Assembly (NCBI GenBank): GCA_963662375.2
Contig: CAXXRP010000010.1
Location: forward strand, 310,001 to 374,000
Length of the DNA: 64,000 nucleotides
Direction: 5' to 3'
From: UBA11612 sp963662375
GTDB lineage: Bacteria; Pseudomonadota; Alphaproteobacteria; Rhodospirillales; Rhodospirillaceae
Made by a program: the position numbers and the translations under genes. Of the stretch, positions 52,066-59,887 are shown piece by piece. A model generated the notes under the pieces. It was not told the DNA's origin. It did no database searches and worked only from the letters and a program-made list of their open reading frames with translations. The first letter of the stretch is position 1. Each line of letters begins with the position of its first letter.

Positions 52066-52647
52066 TTACTTCTTACGGAAGGCGTCTAGGGTGACGACGT
52101 TGTCCGCATCTTCCTCACTTTCGTCAGCGTTTTCAGCCTTCGGCGCCGTTCTGCCGGACGATAAGGATACAGTCTTGCGGTTGTTCTTAAAATGTTTAGA
52201 AACCTTGGAAGAATCCACATGGACCAGACCGTCCACTGAGGAGTCAGGGGCATCGTCGTTGAGGTCTTCCTCGTCCTCGTCGACCTCTTCGAATTCCACA
52301 TCAAACTGTAGGCCAAATTTGGCATGCGGGTCGGCGAATGCCGTAACCGCTTCAAAAGGAATCGAAAGATGCTGGTTGACCCCGGAGAAACTCAAGGCGA
52401 TCTCGAAGTGATCGTCGTCGACCACCAAATCCCAATACTGGCGCTGCACAACGATGGTCATCTCATTAGGATGCCGCGCCTTCAAGGAGTCAGCCATCTG
52501 CAGGCCGGGGTGCGTGGTATCGAAAGTCACATAGAAATGATGCGCACCGGGCAGACCTTGCGCCTCGGTGATTTTTAGCGCTTGGCGCAATACACCCCGT
52601 AAGGCGTTTTCCACCATGCGTTCATAGCTGAGAGAAGTGATTTCCAT
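52066..52647 (-). CDS. sspB: ClpXP adaptor SspB, alphaproteobacterial type
   Basis: SspB tethers ssrA-tagged proteins to ClpXP. The N-terminal fold includes YERMVENALRGVLRQALKIT, HHFYVTFDTTHPGLQMADSL and MTIVVQRQYWDLVVDDDHFE, then IALSFSGVNQHLSIPFEAV, the substrate-binding Sm-like core of SspB-alpha. A long acidic disordered linker follows, ending in the short ClpX-binding tail VVTLDAFRKK. The gene for the RNA that makes those tags, ssrA, starts only about 180 bp upstream on the same strand. The RBS is weak. Confidence 0.92.
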   Translation of the reverse strand: MEITSLSYERMVENALRGVLRQALKITEAQGLPGAHHFYVTFDTTHPGLQMADSLKARHPNEMTIVVQRQYWDLVVDDDHFEIALSFSGVNQHLSIPFEAVTAFADPHAKFGLQFDVEFEEVDEDEEDLNDDAPDSSVDGLVHVDSSKVSKHFKNNRKTVSLSSGRTAPKAENADESEEDADNVVTLDAFRKK

Positions 52648-52830
52648 TGTTCTATACGTGACCAGAGCATGTCCGCGATGGCGATATCCAGTATTTTTTT
52701 ATGCTGCGTATTTTTGTCGCGTCGCGCAGAGGGTTCAACCGCTTTCGGCGGGCCAATACGTGCTAGGTGCGCTGCGACGCGCCGCCCACGGGCTATATTC
52801 AACAGATTCGCATTTTCCGGCAGACAAAGT

Positions 52831-53098
52831 GGGGGGCTTCTGTTGCCCGGTGCCCCCCGAACCGCGCTTACTGCCTATTAAGCAGCAGCGGCGTACGCAA
52901 CGTTGTCGTTGGCACTTTTAAGATTAGCCCGATAACGGTGGTACAATGCCGGGAACAACTACTGTCTTTACCGCGCGCGTCGAGCCTGTTTCGCCCCCGC
53001 AGGGCCCGGTGAAACGATGTTTTCACCGGGCTGAATTGGTGGAGGCGCCGGGCACTGCCCCCGGGTCCGCTACGCCTATTTCACAGCAGGTTTAGCGC
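52831..53098 (-). ncRNA. ssrA: tmRNA (ssrA), permuted two-piece type
   Basis: Read on the minus strand, the acceptor piece comes first (about 53098-53037) and ends in a T-arm-like hairpin and the encoded CCACCA at 53042-53037. An intervening segment with a GCCCGGTGAAA/TTTCACCGGGC hairpin follows (53036-52999). The coding piece begins GGGGGCGAAACAGGCTCGAC at 52998, matching the normal tmRNA 5' end, and contains the tag frame at 52913-52878, encoding ANDNVAYAAAA then TAA TAG. A GC-rich hairpin at 52831-52858 closes it. This 3'-half-first order is the circularly permuted ssrA of alphaproteobacteria, matured by excision into two RNAs. Exact mature ends are approximate. Confidence 0.92.
52878..52913 (-). 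other. tmRNA tag peptide reading frame ANDNVAYAAAA
   Basis: Eleven sense codons from the resume codon GCC through four Ala codons, then two stops (TAA TAG). ANDN at the start matches alphaproteobacterial tags and is the SspB contact. The end AAAA lacks the usual hydrophobic residue before the final AA (LAA or VAA), which is the ClpX recognition element. Confidence 0.85.
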
Positions 53099-53200
53099 CA
53101 TAGCCGCTTGCGCGGCAGTACTAATATAGGCCTGGGTGGTTAATTTTGCCACTAGTGCGGTGGATTTGCAGTTCCTGAGACCACGTGCAGCTATCATCTT

Positions 53201-53256
53201 GTTTGTGCATGATCTTTTCGGACGACTGGTTCCCATTTTTCCGGACTGTGCACTAG
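53201..53256 (+). repeat. 56-nt dispersed repeat, copy 2
   Basis: Begins GTTTGTGCATGATCTTTTCG and ends TTTTTCCGGACTGTGCACTAG, the same length as the copy at 46207-46262 and in the same orientation. It sits between ssrA and thyA. The middle (GACTGGTTCCCA) fits the longer alphaproteobacterial consensus better than copy 1 does. Confidence 0.65.
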
Positions 53257-53290
53257 AGAATCGGTGCTGAATGGCGCTATAAGAAAAGCC

Positions 53291-54085
53291 ATGCAGCAAT
53301 ATTTAGATCTCCTCGATCGGGTCCTGGCCTCTGGAGTTAAGAAATCGGACCGTACGGGTACCGGCACGCTCAGCGTCTTCGGCCATCAAATGCGGTTTGA
53401 CCTATCCGCTGGGTTTCCGATGCTGACCACCAAGAAACTGCACCTAAAATCCATCGTGCATGAACTGCTGTGGTTTCTGAGGGGTGACACCAATATCCGG
53501 TATCTAAAGGAGAACGGCGTTTCCATCTGGAACGAATGGGCCGATGAGGAAGGCGATCTTGGGCCGGTTTACGGATACCAGTGGCGGTCGTGGCCCACGC
53601 TGGACGGCAGCAAGATCGATCAGATCGCCAAGGTTGTGACTGCCATCCTGACGAACCCGGACAGCCGCCGCCATATTGTCACGGCATGGAACCCAGCCGA
53701 TGTGGACCATATGGCCCTGCCCCCGTGCCACTGCTTGTTTCAGTTTTACGTTGCTGATGGGCGCTTGTCCTGCCAGCTCTACCAGCGCAGCGCCGATATT
53801 TTCCTCGGCGTGCCGTTCAATATACCGTCTTACGCGTTGCTGACCCTCATGGTGGCGCAAGTGACGGGGCTGAAACCCGGCGAGTTCGTGCACAGCCTTG
53901 GCGATGCGCATTTGTACATAAATCATTTGGAACAGGCGGAGATGCAGCTAACCCGCGCGCCCAAGTCGTTGCCGACAATGACGATCAATCCGGGTATCGG
54001 CGACATCTTCGGATTTAGATCTGCGGATTTTACTTTGGCCGGTTACAAGCCGCATCCGCATATCGCCGCGAAAGTCGCGGTCTAG
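53291..54085 (+). CDS. thyA: Thymidylate synthase ThyA
   Basis: Methylates dUMP to dTMP with methylene-tetrahydrofolate, which becomes dihydrofolate. The start MQQYLDLLDRVL matches the family; DRTGTGTLSVFG, the catalytic Cys in MALPPCHCLFQFYV, the dUMP-binding QLYQRSADIFLGVPFNI and LGDAHLYINHLEQ are all present. The 264-residue length equals E. coli ThyA. The ATG at 53291 is chosen over the open frame to 53264. Because ThyA oxidises folate, the cell should need a dihydrofolate reductase, yet the folA gene 570 bp downstream is frameshifted. Confidence 0.97.
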   Translation: MQQYLDLLDRVLASGVKKSDRTGTGTLSVFGHQMRFDLSAGFPMLTTKKLHLKSIVHELLWFLRGDTNIRYLKENGVSIWNEWADEEGDLGPVYGYQWRSWPTLDGSKIDQIAKVVTAILTNPDSRRHIVTAWNPADVDHMALPPCHCLFQFYVADGRLSCQLYQRSADIFLGVPFNIPSYALLTLMVAQVTGLKPGEFVHSLGDAHLYINHLEQAEMQLTRAPKSLPTMTINPGIGDIFGFRSADFTLAGYKPHPHIAAKVAV

Positions 54086-54126
54086 AAAAAGCAGCGGCGC
54101 CGCCGCGAGATCGCGGACGGCGCCGT
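54086..54126. terminator. Shared terminator hairpin between thyA and a convergent gene
   Basis: A strong GC stem: CGGCGCCG (54095-54102) pairs with 54118-54125, extended by CCGCGA/TCGCGG. On the minus strand the stem is followed by five Ts (54086-54090), suiting the convergent small secreted-protein gene; on the plus strand it follows the thyA stop directly but has few Ts. Confidence 0.75.
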
Positions 54127-54153
54127 AAAAGCCTAGAATTTCGAGAGAGTAAT

Positions 54154-54450
54154 TTACTTTCCCTTGTTTTGATAGGCCTCCAGTGATACTTGCCATTTTT
54201 CAAGGGTCGCGTTGTATTCGTTGATTGAGCAGTCGTTGAATTCGGCGAACTCGTTAGAATACTCCTCAAGTCCGTTCGATGCGTTTTCCATTTGCTCGCC
54301 GGTTGCCGTGGCACCGTCATCGGGTATATCCGGCGGATTGGGTGTCGGGCCGCATTGCGATTCCGCCGCCCATGCGCCTGTCGTGCCGGCCAAAAGGACA
54401 GCTACCGTCAAGACAGCAATCCGGCTGCGCGCTGTTGTGGTCTTTGTCAT
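54154..54450 (-). CDS. Small secreted hypothetical protein
   Basis: A 98-residue protein with a clear Sec signal peptide (RIAVLTVAVLLAGTTGAWAA, cleavage after AWA) and a mature part of about 70 residues rich in Glu, Asn and Pro with two Cys (SQCGPTPNPPD and FNDCSINEYNATLEKW). The Cys pair could form a disulfide in the periplasm. The ATG has a strong GGAGG six bases upstream. I do not recognise a family. It ends at a terminator shared with thyA. Confidence 0.75.
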   Translation of the reverse strand: MTKTTTARSRIAVLTVAVLLAGTTGAWAAESQCGPTPNPPDIPDDGATATGEQMENASNGLEEYSNEFAEFNDCSINEYNATLEKWQVSLEAYQNKGK

Positions 54451-54656
54451 GGTCTTGCCTCCTTGCGAATCTGACCGTGTTTCTTGAGTGCCGGTCCCGG
54501 TAAATCTAGGCTGGATCGAGCGACAGATGCGCTGTCACCAGCGTCCGCGCGAGGAGGTATGTCCTGGCTGCGGTAGGCGAAGTGTAGCATGGGATTTTCA
54601 TCAAAGTCAGGGCATTTTCCCGAGTTTTGCAAGGCAGAGAACGGCGGTAAGGGAAT

Positions 54657-55210
54657 ATGAGCAAGGAGTTACAGGAGTCGGCGGGAGGCCGCACGATTCG
54701 TCAATCTGTTGCGATTGCGATGATCGTTGCGCGCGCCGAAAATGGCGTGATCGGGCGCGCTGGAAAGTTGCCCTGGCACATTTCAGCCGATGTGCAGCAT
54801 ATCAAGAAATTGACCGTCGGCAAGCCCGTTGTCATGGGACGTAAAACCTTGGAGTCCATCGGGCGTCCGTTACCGCGGCGAACAAATATTGTTGCACCAG
54901 AAATCGGGATTGGTTGGCAGAAGGCGTGCTCAGAGCCGAGAATCTCCTCTCGGCACTGGCTCTGGCGTATGACGATGCCCAAGGCTCCGGTGCCGACGAA
55001 GTCATGATCATCGGCGGCGCAGAAATTTATAGGCAGGCCCTTGCCCATGCCGCGCGCATCTACCTGACCGAGGTTCACGACAGTTTCGCGGGCGATGCTG
55101 TGTTCGACTTGGATTTGTCCGGGTGGCGGGAGGTATCTCGCGTCCACCACAAAGGCGACGAAGCCGCGAATCCCGACTACAGCTTTGTGGGGCTAGTGCG
55201 TAGACCCTAA
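54657..55210 (+). CDS. folA: Dihydrofolate reductase FolA, frameshifted
   Basis: DHFR reduces dihydrofolate to tetrahydrofolate. The front reads AMIVARAENGVIGRAGKLPW, HISADVQHIKKLTVGKPVVM, GRKTLESIGRPLPRRTNIV. At about 54895-54903 the frame changes: the family's continuation RNRDWLAEGVLRAENLLSAL, DEVMIIGGAEIYRQAL and LTEVHDSFAGDAVF is in the next frame, so one base is missing after ATTGTTGCACC. Both halves are otherwise perfect. As an essential partner of thyA, a real break would be costly, so an assembly error should be checked first. The gene overlaps the convergent protease stop by four bases. Confidence 0.85.
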
Positions 55211-57285
55211 GGCACCAATGCACAGGCCGCTGTCATGTCGGTCACTAAGCCGGCGCTTTGATTTTCCACGAGGTGTTGCACGTAGCCGGTTAGATTACTC
55301 TCCACCTTAACAACATAGTGATACATATCGCCGCTTGGCTGGAGCGGCGGAACTAAAGCCGCTTCGATCTCGGAAACGGTGCGGATGGCCTGACCATTGG
55401 CCGGGATTTGCCCGGCCCAATAGTCGGTGATCTTGTTGCCGGTCCTGGCGTCGTAAATGCCAAGCATCAGGTTTGCAGCCGACGAGCCTGTGTTGTGCAC
55501 GATCAATGTGCTCGGATAGCCGTTACTCAATAGCGACGAGTGCACGCCAATGGCGGTCGTCGTGTCCGACGTGGTCATTGTGTCGCATGTGCTGAGGTTG
55601 GTGAGTGTTCCATTGGCGGGCTTCCATAAGACATGCTGAAAATAGCCCGAGAAAGTGGGTCGGATGGATACAGAATAAAAACTGGGCACAGAGAATGATG
55701 AATCTGCATTATTTTCCAGATCTTGAATAAAGAATTGCAACTCAGACCCTGCGGCGATCGATGAACTCGTCCATGTTCCCAGTACGCCGCCCGTTTGATA
55801 GTCGGCCAAAGTGACCTCAACGGTGCCCGATGAACTGCCGGAGTTATAGAACCTTAGAAAGGAGCGGGAGCTTGATTGTGCCGACGAAAAGACGGCAGCG
55901 ACGCGAAGCCCGTCTGTGCTAGCCGAGGCAGCGGCCCCAGGGGTCCAACTTATCCAGTTCGAAACCAGGGATTGGCTGAAGGAGTCGTACCACGGTCCCC
56001 CGGACTGATCGTCAAGGTCGTTGCCGTAGGATAAAATGCCGACCAGGCGACCCAGACCGGTGCCTTGGTCGACCACGTAGAAAGGGCCGCCCGAACTGCC
56101 CCCGCTGCCGTCCACCTCGAACTCACGGACGTGGGAGTTTTCAAGCCCACCGGACTTCGCGGTTGCGGACCCGTCGTCTGTGTACTGGCCAAAGACATTT
56201 TGGCCGTTGACGTTGGCCGGGTACCCGGTACTGGTGATGCTCGCGGTGGTATCGCTGAATGCCACAGCCATAAAAGTGCTGGTGAAGGTGAACGGCGTGT
56301 TGAACTGAACCGTAGCAAAGTCATGCTTGTAATCGGTGACAATATAGCTGTCCTCGCCTGAAATTTCGGTCCAGGTCTGCGTGGTTTTAATAAAAGCGAG
56401 GTTGGAATTGGCGAACGGTCTAATGGGCGTGCGGTCGCCCGGCGTGTTTTGGTGCTGGGCGGGATAGAAGCGGGCCTGATCGGCAAAGCCGCCTTCGCCT
56501 TGATCGTGGATACAGTGACCGGCCGTCAGGACAACATAAGCGCTAACCAGAACACCGCTGCAACGGAAGCTGTTCCCGCTCGGAAACGTGACCGACAAGT
56601 ACCCAACTGTATTCCATGGATACACCAGGGTATTCGATACCTTGACCCTGTCCTCAACGCCGACGGTCTGCGGTGCCGCAAATGAAATCGGCGGCGCCGT
56701 TGACGCCGCCGCGCCATGACTATTTTCTTTTGCGGGCAGGGGAGTTGCTTTCTTGAAGGACTTGATCGCCGGGATGGGCGGCACCTCGATTTCACCGGCC
56801 TTTTTCTCCGCGAGGCCGGTGCCTGGTGCCGGCCTGATGGCGCGTTTCAGCGGCATAGGCTGAACGTTGGGCGGTTCTATAACAACGTTCTGAGATGCGT
56901 GGGGTTCTTCCGATGTTGCCGCAGGATCCGCGCTCGGCGCGCCTACATTGGTGGCATTCTTGAGGAACGCCCGTGCTTCGCTAACGCTCATCTGCCGTGC
57001 TTCAGGAACGATGAGGCTGATGCACGCGAGGCGCTGTTTACCGCCCACGGTCGCGTAAATTTCGTGCCATTCGTGATATCGGCCGTTGATAACCTGCCCC
57101 ATATGGCGCACGCTGGCGGCGGTTGCCGCGTCGACAGCTGCGCAATTGTACGATGACAGGTCGGGAATGTTGAATGGACGGCTTTGTGCCGACGCACTGT
57201 TTAGCCAGGACAGGGAGACGAGAGTCATCACGGCGGCCAGTGATGCACGCAATCGGCGAGAACGGCTGGTGGAGAGTTTGTTCAT
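55207..57285 (-). CDS. Secreted trypsin-like serine protease with C-terminal extension
   Basis: A 692-residue exported protein. A Sec signal peptide (LAAVMTLVSLSWLNSASA) leads into about 190 Pro/Ala-rich residues, then a chymotrypsin-fold peptidase: His in VVLTAGHCIHDQG, Asp in DYKHDFATVQF, Ser in VDGSGGSSGGPFYVV. The last 230 residues form two similar beta-rich segments (LRFYNSGSSSGTVEVTLADY and LIVHNTGSSAANLMLGIYDA), which look like tandem carbohydrate- or cell-surface-binding modules. Extracellular or periplasmic proteolysis is likely; substrate is unknown. Confidence 0.88.
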   Translation of the reverse strand: MNKLSTSRSRRLRASLAAVMTLVSLSWLNSASAQSRPFNIPDLSSYNCAAVDAATAASVRHMGQVINGRYHEWHEIYATVGGKQRLACISLIVPEARQMSVSEARAFLKNATNVGAPSADPAATSEEPHASQNVVIEPPNVQPMPLKRAIRPAPGTGLAEKKAGEIEVPPIPAIKSFKKATPLPAKENSHGAAASTAPPISFAAPQTVGVEDRVKVSNTLVYPWNTVGYLSVTFPSGNSFRCSGVLVSAYVVLTAGHCIHDQGEGGFADQARFYPAQHQNTPGDRTPIRPFANSNLAFIKTTQTWTEISGEDSYIVTDYKHDFATVQFNTPFTFTSTFMAVAFSDTTASITSTGYPANVNGQNVFGQYTDDGSATAKSGGLENSHVREFEVDGSGGSSGGPFYVVDQGTGLGRLVGILSYGNDLDDQSGGPWYDSFSQSLVSNWISWTPGAAASASTDGLRVAAVFSSAQSSSRSFLRFYNSGSSSGTVEVTLADYQTGGVLGTWTSSSIAAGSELQFFIQDLENNADSSFSVPSFYSVSIRPTFSGYFQHVLWKPANGTLTNLSTCDTMTTSDTTTAIGVHSSLLSNGYPSTLIVHNTGSSAANLMLGIYDARTGNKITDYWAGQIPANGQAIRTVSEIEAALVPPLQPSGDMYHYVVKVESNLTGYVQHLVENQSAGLVTDMTAACALVP

Positions 57286-57415
57286 GGGTGATGCTCTAAG
57301 TGCTCGGTAGACAACGTACCGTGACCGCTAAAGATGGCGATATTGCGGCTGCAGCCACCCACAAACGTTCATAGACCGAGGTTCGACGCTACTATACCCC
57401 AAACAGCGTTTCGGT

Positions 57416-58561
57416 TTACACCGAAGATTTTCCGATCATGGAAATTGTCGGTGCTTTTCGGTCTCCTCCTGAGATTTTTTCCCAGATATTCTGTGCGATT
57501 TCGGTGTAGGCCAAGCTGTGCGGGCTATTGGGTTCCGCGGCGACAATAGGCGTGCCCCCGTCCGAGGTGACGCGAATTTTGAGATCGAGTGGAATCTCGC
57601 CGAGGAACGGTACGCCTAGTTCATCCGCGGTGCGGCGGCCGCCGCCGTGGTCGAATATTTCTTCGCGGTGACCACAGGCGGAACACATGTGATAGGACAT
57701 GTTCTCCACGATACCGAGAATGGGAACCTCGACACGTTTGAACATGTTGAGACCTTTGCGCGCGTCGAGCAGCGCAATGTCCTGCGGCGTGGAGACAATC
57801 ACTGCGCCCGCCAAGGGCACACGCTGGGACACGGTGAGTTGCGTATCACCGGTGCCCGGAGGCATGTCGATAATCATCACATCGACCTCACCCCACTTGA
57901 CGTCGCGGAGCATTTGCTCCAGGGCCCCCATCACCATGGGCCCGCGCCATATAATGGGATTGTCCTCGGCCACCATGAAGCCGATGGACATGATCTTGAC
58001 GCCGCTGGCTTCCAGCGGGAAAATTTTCTTGCCGTCTGAGTCGGGTTTTCGGCCGGACAAACCGAACATGCGCGGCATGGATGGCCCGAATATATCGGCA
58101 TCAAACACCGCGACTGAGTGGCCCAGGCGCGCTAAGGCGACAGCGATGTTCGCTGCGGTGGTGGATTTGCCGACTCCGCCCTTGCCTGACGCCACAGCCA
58201 CTATGAATTTAAGGCCTGGAAGATCGAGCCGGCCTCCGCCGCCCGACGGTTTTTGCGTTGTCACCGGTGGTTGCGTCTTTTCCGCTTGAGCAGTCAGAAC
58301 AACGGTTCCAGATTTGACTCCAGGTAAAGCCCGCACTGCTCTTTCCGCGGCGGCACGCACCGGCTCCAGTTTTGGGCCCAAGCGGGCCGGAATCTCCAAG
58401 GTCACGGTTACGCGGCCGTCATCGACCACAACATCTTTCACCCAGGCCCGCGCAACGATGTCCAGGCCGCCGGTGCTGGAGTCCACATCCTTCAACGCGG
58501 TTACAATCTGTTTTCGGGTTACCGACACTTTGTCTTCGCCCGCCGTCCTAAGCTTGATCAT
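57416..58561 (-). CDS. mrp: Iron-sulfur cluster carrier Mrp/ApbC
   Basis: A P-loop ATPase that carries [4Fe-4S] clusters to apo-enzymes. An N-terminal DUF59/MIP18 domain (QIVTALKDVDSSTGGLDIV) is followed by the deviant Walker A VASGKGGVGKSTTAANIAVA, the switch VFDADIFGPSMPRMFG, IDMPPGTGDTQLTVSQ, and the CxxC cluster site MCSACGHREEIF. Length fits the family. The ATG at 58561 (MIKLRTAG) seems better than the GTG three codons earlier. It is divergent from hflK. The broken class I fumarase elsewhere in the window would have been one possible Fe-S client. Confidence 0.94.
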   Translation of the reverse strand: MIKLRTAGEDKVSVTRKQIVTALKDVDSSTGGLDIVARAWVKDVVVDDGRVTVTLEIPARLGPKLEPVRAAAERAVRALPGVKSGTVVLTAQAEKTQPPVTTQKPSGGGGRLDLPGLKFIVAVASGKGGVGKSTTAANIAVALARLGHSVAVFDADIFGPSMPRMFGLSGRKPDSDGKKIFPLEASGVKIMSIGFMVAEDNPIIWRGPMVMGALEQMLRDVKWGEVDVMIIDMPPGTGDTQLTVSQRVPLAGAVIVSTPQDIALLDARKGLNMFKRVEVPILGIVENMSYHMCSACGHREEIFDHGGGRRTADELGVPFLGEIPLDLKIRVTSDGGTPIVAAEPNSPHSLAYTEIAQNIWEKISGGDRKAPTISMIGKSSV

Positions 58562-58749
58562 TGTGGACACGTACCTGTCAGGTTGAAGCCCATGCCGGCA
58601 GCCCCGATATGGAGATTATTGGGATGGTACGACGCCGCGGCTTATTATCCACCTTTCGTTGCGGTCTTATCATCGTTGTCCTATAACGCAAAACAGTTCA
58701 TGGTGAGTTCTACCGCGCGGCCTCTGGAGGCCCGCGAGTATAGTCAGCG

Positions 58750-58754
58750 AAGGA
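58750..58754 (+). promoter_or_regulatory. Shine-Dalgarno deciding the hflK TTG start
   Basis: AAGGA eight bases before TTG at 58763. No ATG in the long open frame upstream has a comparable site, and HflK similarity begins only at this TTG. Confidence 0.6.
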
Positions 58755-58762
58755 TTAGTCTA

Positions 58763-59887
58763 TTGATATACAAACAACAAGGCAGTGGTCCCTGGGGTGG
58801 TGGTAGCGGCGGTAACGGCGGCAATCCCTGGGGTGGGCGTTCCCCAGGTGTTGGTGGAGGTTCTCCTCCACTGGATCTTGAGGAGCTGCTGCGAAGCGGT
58901 CAAGAACGTCTACGCCGCCTCTTACCGAATGGGTTCGATAACTTGCGGGGGCTCTGGCTGCTGGCGGCAGTTATCATCGCTATATGGGGCCTCAGCGGCT
59001 TCTATCGGGTCCAGGCCGATGAACAAGGCGTCGAGATGCTATTCGGTGCGTACGCAAGGACAACCTCGCCAGGTTTACACTATTGGTTCCCATCACCTGT
59101 AGGCGACGTCCTCCGGCCCAAGGTCACACAAACGAACCAGATTACGGTCGGGTTTCGCGGCTCCGAGCCGAGCGTGAGCGCTGTGCCACAGGAAAGCCAT
59201 ATGCTCGCCGGCGACCAGAATATCGCTGACGTGTGGTTTGTCGTGCAATGGCGCATTCGCGACGCAGGCGACTTCTTGTTTAATATGCGTGACGCGGAGG
59301 GAACGGTGAAGGTGGCCGCGGAAAGTGCGGTGCGCGAGGTCGTGGGCCGCAACCCGCTGCAGGCCGTGATGACCAATCAGCGCGAATTGATTGCGCAGGA
59401 CTCTCGCGATCTCTTACAGACGATTATGGATGGATACGGTGCTGGCATAACAATCCTCGATCTTCGCATTCAAAAAGCCGACCCGCCTTCGGAGGTGATT
59501 GATGCCTTTAACGAGGTGCAAAGAGCCAAGCAAGATGAAGACCGTCTTCGCAATGAAGCCCTTGCATACAGCAACGACATAATTCCCCGTGCTAAGGGTG
59601 AAGCGGCCCGCATGGTCGAGGGTGCGACTGCCGAGAGGGACAAATTGATTGCCGAGGCGGAGGGTCAAGCGTCCCGTTTTTCAGCCTTCTATCAAACTTA
59701 CGCCGCTAATAAGGATATAACTATTCGGCGTATGTACCTGGAAGCAATGCAGGAAGTTCTGGGCCGTTCTCAAATAATCATGATGGATGAAAATGCCGGA
59801 TCGGGCGTGGTTCCCTATTTGGCGCTACCGGAAATACAAAGGCGCACACAAGTGGAGCGACCCCAAGTGCAGGGAAGCGAACAATGA
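58763..59887 (+). CDS. hflK: FtsH protease modulator HflK
   Basis: Half of the HflKC complex, a membrane ring that surrounds FtsH. The N-terminus is Gly/Pro/Trp-rich (GSGPWGGGSGGNGGNPWGG), as is typical; a transmembrane helix follows (WLLAAVIIAIWGLSGFYRV), then the SPFH/band-7 domain (SPGLHYWFPSPVGDVLRP) and a long helix (AEGQASRFSAFYQTYAAN). The TTG start at 58763 is supported by its ribosome binding site; the open frame reaches back another 60 codons without HflK similarity. It overlaps hflC by four bases. Confidence 0.93.
   Translation: MIYKQQGSGPWGGGSGGNGGNPWGGRSPGVGGGSPPLDLEELLRSGQERLRRLLPNGFDNLRGLWLLAAVIIAIWGLSGFYRVQADEQGVEMLFGAYARTTSPGLHYWFPSPVGDVLRPKVTQTNQITVGFRGSEPSVSAVPQESHMLAGDQNIADVWFVVQWRIRDAGDFLFNMRDAEGTVKVAAESAVREVVGRNPLQAVMTNQRELIAQDSRDLLQTIMDGYGAGITILDLRIQKADPPSEVIDAFNEVQRAKQDEDRLRNEALAYSNDIIPRAKGEAARMVEGATAERDKLIAEAEGQASRFSAFYQTYAANKDITIRRMYLEAMQEVLGRSQIIMMDENAGSGVVPYLALPEIQRRTQVERPQVQGSEQ

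Noticed and set aside
52840..53012. Short plus-strand open frames between sspB and thyA as small genes
   Set aside because: They overlap the tmRNA gene on the opposite strand and show no coding character or ribosome binding site.
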